In this document: in pieces, positions 5,752 to 8,318 of the stretch | Position numbering within the stretch: position 1 is the stretch's first letter | Layout: every line of letters begins with the position of its first letter | Assembly: GCF_030371585.1 (NCBI RefSeq) | Contig: NZ_JAUDCE010000070.1 | DNA length: 8,318 bases | Strand: one strand, 5' to 3' | Source of the DNA: Megamonas hypermegale_A | GTDB lineage: Bacteria; Bacillota; Negativicutes; Selenomonadales; Selenomonadaceae | Translations under genes and position numbers: made by a program | Notes under the pieces: model-generated | What the model was told of the DNA's origin: nothing | Databases searched by the model: none | What the model saw: only the letters and a program-made list of their open reading frames with translations

Positions 5752-6373
5752 ACTTCATTACCACGCCTCTCAATAAATCGGACAGTTTTTCGCAATGGTC
5801 GAGCGTATCTTCCATAGCGCCGAGTACATCCTTCCATTTTATGAGTTCGATTGGGTCTTTGATATTTTCGAATAAGTAAGCGATTTCATTGCGGTAAATA
5901 CGGTCGCCTTCGCTTTCAAATTTGCTGATTTTATAAGTACATTCCAAAAGTTCGTGTTCATGTTTGCTGACTTCGTGCATCATGGAGAAGGCTTTTACGA
6001 TTTCCGTTGTGGATTTTATAAGTAAATCTGCCAGTGCTACAGCCGTTTTACTCGTACCTTTCAAATGATACATCATAGCGCGCTGAAGCGTTCCCTGCAA
6101 CAAATCGACTCCGTCATCAAGTCCGGTAGCAAGAGCGTAGATATCTTCGCGGTCGATAGGAGTGATGAATGTTTTGTTCAATTTGTCGATTATCTGGTCA
6201 TTGATATCGTCCGCGTTATGCTCGATTTTCGTAATGTCCAGAAAACCGGCGTCAGCTTCGTTATTGCCCGACATAACCTTATGGATTAAAAGAGCGCTGT
6301 CATGAAAATAATTGGCACTTGTCAGAAACAAGTCGTAAAATTCCGTATCCTTTTTTTTGAAAAAACTGAGCAT
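5744..6373 (-). CDS. DUF47 / PhoU-like accessory protein of PiT transporter
   Basis: This encodes 209 residues, typical of the DUF47 (TIGR00153-type) family, a distant PhoU relative encoded next to PiT genes. It is all-helical in character. ExxxD metal-site patterns as in PhoU are visible three times: E51-D55 (EHNAD), E153-D157 (ESEGD) and E188-D192 (EDTLD). It also has the family's TPIDREDIYAL block (71-81), and it begins MLSFFKKKDTEFYDLF as family members do. The start is therefore firm, although no ribosome site is seen: the nearest purine run (AGGA, 6400-6397) is over 20 nt away, and an in-frame TAA lies three codons upstream. Family knowledge suggests a soluble cytoplasmic regulator of phosphate uptake that may bind metals. 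It is first in a two-gene operon, preceded by a leader of about 324 nt. Confidence 0.93.
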   Translation of the reverse strand: MLSFFKKKDTEFYDLFLTSANYFHDSALLIHKVMSGNNEADAGFLDITKIEHNADDINDQIIDKLNKTFITPIDREDIYALATGLDDGVDLLQGTLQRAMMYHLKGTSKTAVALADLLIKSTTEIVKAFSMMHEVSKHEHELLECTYKISKFESEGDRIYRNEIAYLFENIKDPIELIKWKDVLGAMEDTLDHCEKLSDLLRGVVMKYA

Positions 6374-6697
6374 GCGTTTGCGTTACTGTATCTGTTTCCT
6401 AATTAATTCAATCGAAAACAATTTCTCTGTTCATGGTATCCATTAATTTTTAATGCTATTAATGTTTGATGCAATACTCCCAGAGCTTAAAATCCCGGCT
6501 TTTCCGGTACATATTACCTTGAAATAAAAGTAATACCAGTAACTAAAATCCTTTCTTATATATTCATCAAAAATAACGGCACCATCGACTTGTCAATATA
6601 TAAAATCTATGTAAATTTTTTGTGAAGATGAATTTTACATTAATTCCCAAAATGTACACAAAAATATACAGCTGATAAGTCGTCAGTGCAGCTGCTG
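6374..6697 (-). promoter_or_regulatory. Long untranslated leader of the DUF47-pit operon
   Basis: From the predicted transcription start near 6697 to the DUF47 ATG there are about 324 nt with no good gene. On the - strand it holds short inverted repeats: ATGTAAA/TTTACAT between about 6640 and 6611, TATTAC (6535-6530) with GTAATA (6517-6512), CCGG-AAAAG-CCGG (6507-6495), and CATTAAT/ATTAATG (6464-6441). A 17-codon frame at 6512-6459 has a weak AAGG site. No known riboswitch consensus is recognised. The length suggests regulation of the phosphate operon in the leader, but an alternative promoter closer to the gene cannot be excluded: a TTGACA occurs at 6596-6591 without a well-placed -10. Confidence 0.45.
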
Positions 6698-6703
6698 AAT
6701 ATT

Positions 6704-6712
6704 ATTATAGCA
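6704..6712 (-). promoter_or_regulatory. Extended -10 promoter of the DUF47-pit operon
   Basis: The - strand reads TGCTATAAT (6712 to 6704), the same nine bases as at the kinase promoter, and the match continues for two further A's. It starts 11 nt after the thrC terminator stem. The -35 position lies within that hairpin (TCGCCT, not consensus). Predicted start is near 6697. Confidence 0.6.
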
Positions 6713-6716
6713 TAAT

Positions 6717-6748
6717 AAAAAAAAATAGGCGATATGTTATCGCCTATT
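6717..6748 (-). terminator. Intrinsic terminator of thrC
   Basis: An 11-bp perfect stem (AATAGGCGATA 6724-6734 with TATCGCCTATT 6738-6748) has a 3-nt loop. On the - strand it is followed by an unbroken T run (6723-6717, nine T's counting stem bases). It lies about 30 nt past the thrC stop at 6778. Confidence 0.92.
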
Positions 6749-6777
6749 AATCATGTGAAATATTTGTAAAATCTATG

Positions 6778-8268
6778 TTAAATATTCAAGAAATCGCTCA
6801 CGCTGCGCTGCATATTCTGTTTTTCGCAGACTTTGTCGTGCAAAACGGCAGCCGTTTTCAATTTGGCAAGTCCCTGCGGAATTGGGTCGCGGTTGATTTG
6901 CGCCAGTTCATCCAGCAGAGCAAATTCGTCTTTGCCTGTGATATCTTTGCTGAGAGCAGTCAATACGCTGTCGTTGAATTTGTATGGGCTTGCTGTGGAT
7001 AAAACGACCATAGGATGAGTTTCGCCCGTTTTTGCCGTATAATCCTGCGCCACCTGCCATGCTACGGCCGTATGCGTATCGGCAACATATCCGTCTTTTT
7101 CATATACGGCCTTAATGCAGTCCATAGTGTCCGTATCGCTCAGATAACCAGCGGAGAATGTTTCCTGAATGGCTTTTAGAGTAACTTCGTCTACAGTGTA
7201 TTTTCCTTCCTGCTGCAGCTGTTTCATCCAGCCGCTTACTTTTTCTGTATCGTTCGTCATGTGATAGAGCAGTCGTTCCAGATTGCTGGAAATTAAAATA
7301 TCCATGGAAGGGGAAATCGTTTTGAAAAATTCGCGGTTTTTATCGTAAGTGCCTGTCGTTAAAAAGTCGGTTAATACGTTGTTGGCATTGGAAGCGCAGA
7401 TTAGACGGTTTACCGGCAGACCCATACATTTAGCATAGAAACCGGCGAGAATATCGCCGAAGTTGCCGGTCGGCACGGTGAAATTGACTTTATCGCCTAA
7501 AGCGATTTTGCCCATATTGATTAAATCGGCATAAGAGCTGAAATAATATACAATCTGCGGCAGAAGGCGTCCCCAGTTAATCGAATTGGCGGAAGAAAGC
7601 TGGAAGCCTTTTTGCGCGAGCAGCCGGTTATACGATGTATCGTTGAAAATCTGTTTTACGCCGCTTTGCGCATCGTCGAAATTGCCCTTTACGGCAACGA
7701 CGGCAACGTTGTTTCCTTCCTGTGTAAGCATTTGCAGACGCTGGATTTTGCTTACGCCTTCCTGCGGATAAAATACGATGATTTTTGTCTGCGGTACGTC
7801 CTTAAAGCCGTCGAGCGCCGCTTTGCCCGTGTCGCCGGAAGTCGCTACGAGGATGACGAGTTCGTTTTTGTCGCCGAGTTTTTTGAGCGAAGTGGAAATA
7901 AACTGCGGCAGAAGCTGCAATGCCATATCTTTGAATGCGCTCGTCGGTCCGTGCCAAAGTTCCAGCAGGTAATGATTGCCTTCAATCTGAACGGTAGGCA
8001 CGACTTTGTCCGTGTCGAATTTATTATGACCGTAGGCGTTTTCCACGCAGCTATTTATTTCCTGCGCCGTAAAATCGGTTAAATATAATGAAAGAATTTT
8101 TTTTGCCCGTTCCTGATATGACAAATTGAGCAGAGATTGAATAAAATCTTTATCTATGGACGGAATAGCCTGCGGCACGAAAAGACCGCCGTCTGTCGCC
8201 AGACCTTTGATGATGGCGCGCGCTGCACTTATCGGACAGCCGCCGCCGCGGGTACTTATATAATTCAT
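6778..8268 (-). CDS. thrC: Threonine synthase
   Basis: This encodes 496 residues. It is the PLP enzyme that converts O-phospho-L-homoserine to threonine and phosphate, the last step of threonine biosynthesis in the cytoplasm. The PLP lysine is K113 in HGPTSAFKDMA, a motif specific to threonine synthase. The cofactor-phosphate loop PTGNFGD is at 266-272, with SGDTGKAA at 144-151. The N-terminus (MNYISTRGG) and length match the long bacterial ThrC class. The start at 8268 is set by AAAGGAG 7 nt upstream; the frame stays open 15 codons further but without a ribosome site. It ends at its own terminator, so it is either alone or last in a unit that begins outside the window (hom or thrB would be usual neighbours). 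Nothing appears missing. thrC and the phosphate-uptake genes seem to be separate transcription units. Confidence 0.97.
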   Translation of the reverse strand: MNYISTRGGGCPISAARAIIKGLATDGGLFVPQAIPSIDKDFIQSLLNLSYQERAKKILSLYLTDFTAQEINSCVENAYGHNKFDTDKVVPTVQIEGNHYLLELWHGPTSAFKDMALQLLPQFISTSLKKLGDKNELVILVATSGDTGKAALDGFKDVPQTKIIVFYPQEGVSKIQRLQMLTQEGNNVAVVAVKGNFDDAQSGVKQIFNDTSYNRLLAQKGFQLSSANSINWGRLLPQIVYYFSSYADLINMGKIALGDKVNFTVPTGNFGDILAGFYAKCMGLPVNRLICASNANNVLTDFLTTGTYDKNREFFKTISPSMDILISSNLERLLYHMTNDTEKVSGWMKQLQQEGKYTVDEVTLKAIQETFSAGYLSDTDTMDCIKAVYEKDGYVADTHTAVAWQVAQDYTAKTGETHPMVVLSTASPYKFNDSVLTALSKDITGKDEFALLDELAQINRDPIPQGLAKLKTAAVLHDKVCEKQNMQRSVSDFLNI

Positions 8269-8275
8269 GTTTATT

Positions 8276-8282
8276 CTCCTTT
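8276..8282 (-). promoter_or_regulatory. Ribosome binding site deciding the thrC start
   Basis: AAAGGAG on the - strand lies 7 nt before the ATG at 8268. It selects this codon over two in-frame ATGs further upstream (at about 8313 and 8295) that would add 15 or 9 residues not typical of the family. Confidence 0.85.
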
Positions 8283-8297
8283 CCAATATGTTCATTT

Positions 8298-8318
8298 TTC
8301 TTTTGAAAAGCAAAAGAA
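8298..8318. repeat. AT-rich inverted repeat upstream of thrC
   Basis: TTCTTTTG (8298-8305) and CAAAAGAA (8311-8318) form a perfect 8-bp inverted repeat around a 5-nt spacer, ending at the window edge. It could be a weak leader hairpin or the end of an upstream element. It has only two G-C pairs, and no T tract is visible on the - strand side, so a terminator role is not supported. Confidence 0.35.

Noticed and set aside
5447..5776. 109-codon + strand frame opposite pit
   Set aside because: It is antisense to the first PiT repeat; its composition is explained by the conserved membrane protein on the other strand.
6462..6527. 21-codon + strand frame (MFDAILPELK...) in the DUF47 leader
   Set aside because: Its residues look protein-like, but it has no ribosome site and no promoter, and it is too short to support.
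6568..6596. TTGACA at 6596-6591 (- strand) as a second promoter for DUF47-pit
   Set aside because: It is a perfect -35 hexamer, but at 16-18 nt spacing the -10 position is only T-rich (TTTTTG type). TATTTT at 15 nt is a poor match.
6374..6777. Known riboswitch, 6S RNA, SRP RNA or tRNA in the thrC-DUF47 gap
   Set aside because: No conserved core sequence of any class I know was recognised; only short AT-rich inverted repeats are present.
7612..8082. 156-codon + strand frame inside thrC
   Set aside because: It is antisense to a conserved part of threonine synthase, with no ribosome site or family resemblance.
1..8318. CRISPR array, insertion sequence, integrase or attachment site
   Set aside because: There are no regularly spaced repeats, no transposase or recombinase frame, and no terminal inverted repeats with target duplications.

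Overview
The window looks like chromosomal DNA of a low-to-moderate GC Firmicute. The three housekeeping genes and the several small Sec-exported proteins of unknown family would suit the Negativicutes, but that placement is inference from gene style, not from a marker gene. Two halves differ sharply. The left part (about 1-1400) is very AT-rich: the 60-nt blocks at 721-780 and 1021-1080 are about 22-23% GC. The right part is core-like: the blocks at 3361-3420 and 4861-4920 are 60% GC or more.

Left region, + strand (2-2986): six consecutive genes, closely spaced and all co-directional. The first is cut by the window edge, and each of the other five starts with a signal peptide. In order they are the 3' end of a gene, a full gene carrying a related C-terminal module, two further secreted proteins of unknown family, a CAP/SCP-domain (YkwD-like) secreted protein, and a very short Pro/His/Arg-rich secreted peptide. 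The run ends in a strong hairpin at 2992-3027 that can also stop transcription arriving from the other side. These products probably act in the envelope or outside the cell; no specific function can be read for most of them.

Right region, - strand (8268 down to 3028): threonine synthase (thrC), then a DUF47/PhoU-like protein overlapping a PiT-family phosphate permease, then a large nucleoside (uridine-type) kinase with an N-terminal threonyl-tRNA synthetase-like region. Transcription units are well marked. thrC ends in a hairpin terminator (6724-6748). An extended -10 promoter follows at once, and then about 324 nt of untranslated leader before the DUF47-pit pair. That pair ends in its own terminator (4707-4734), again followed at once by an extended -10 promoter and a 38-nt leader for the kinase. 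The kinase converges on the secreted-protein operon at the shared terminator.

Start codons were reassigned by ribosome-binding sites in five genes: 193, 1407, 2720, 4647 (GTG) and 8268. No tRNA, rRNA, CRISPR array, transposase or recognisable riboswitch was found. The most interesting parts are the secreted-protein array with its duplicated C-terminal module, the Pro/His-rich peptide, and the unexplained long leader of the phosphate-transport operon.
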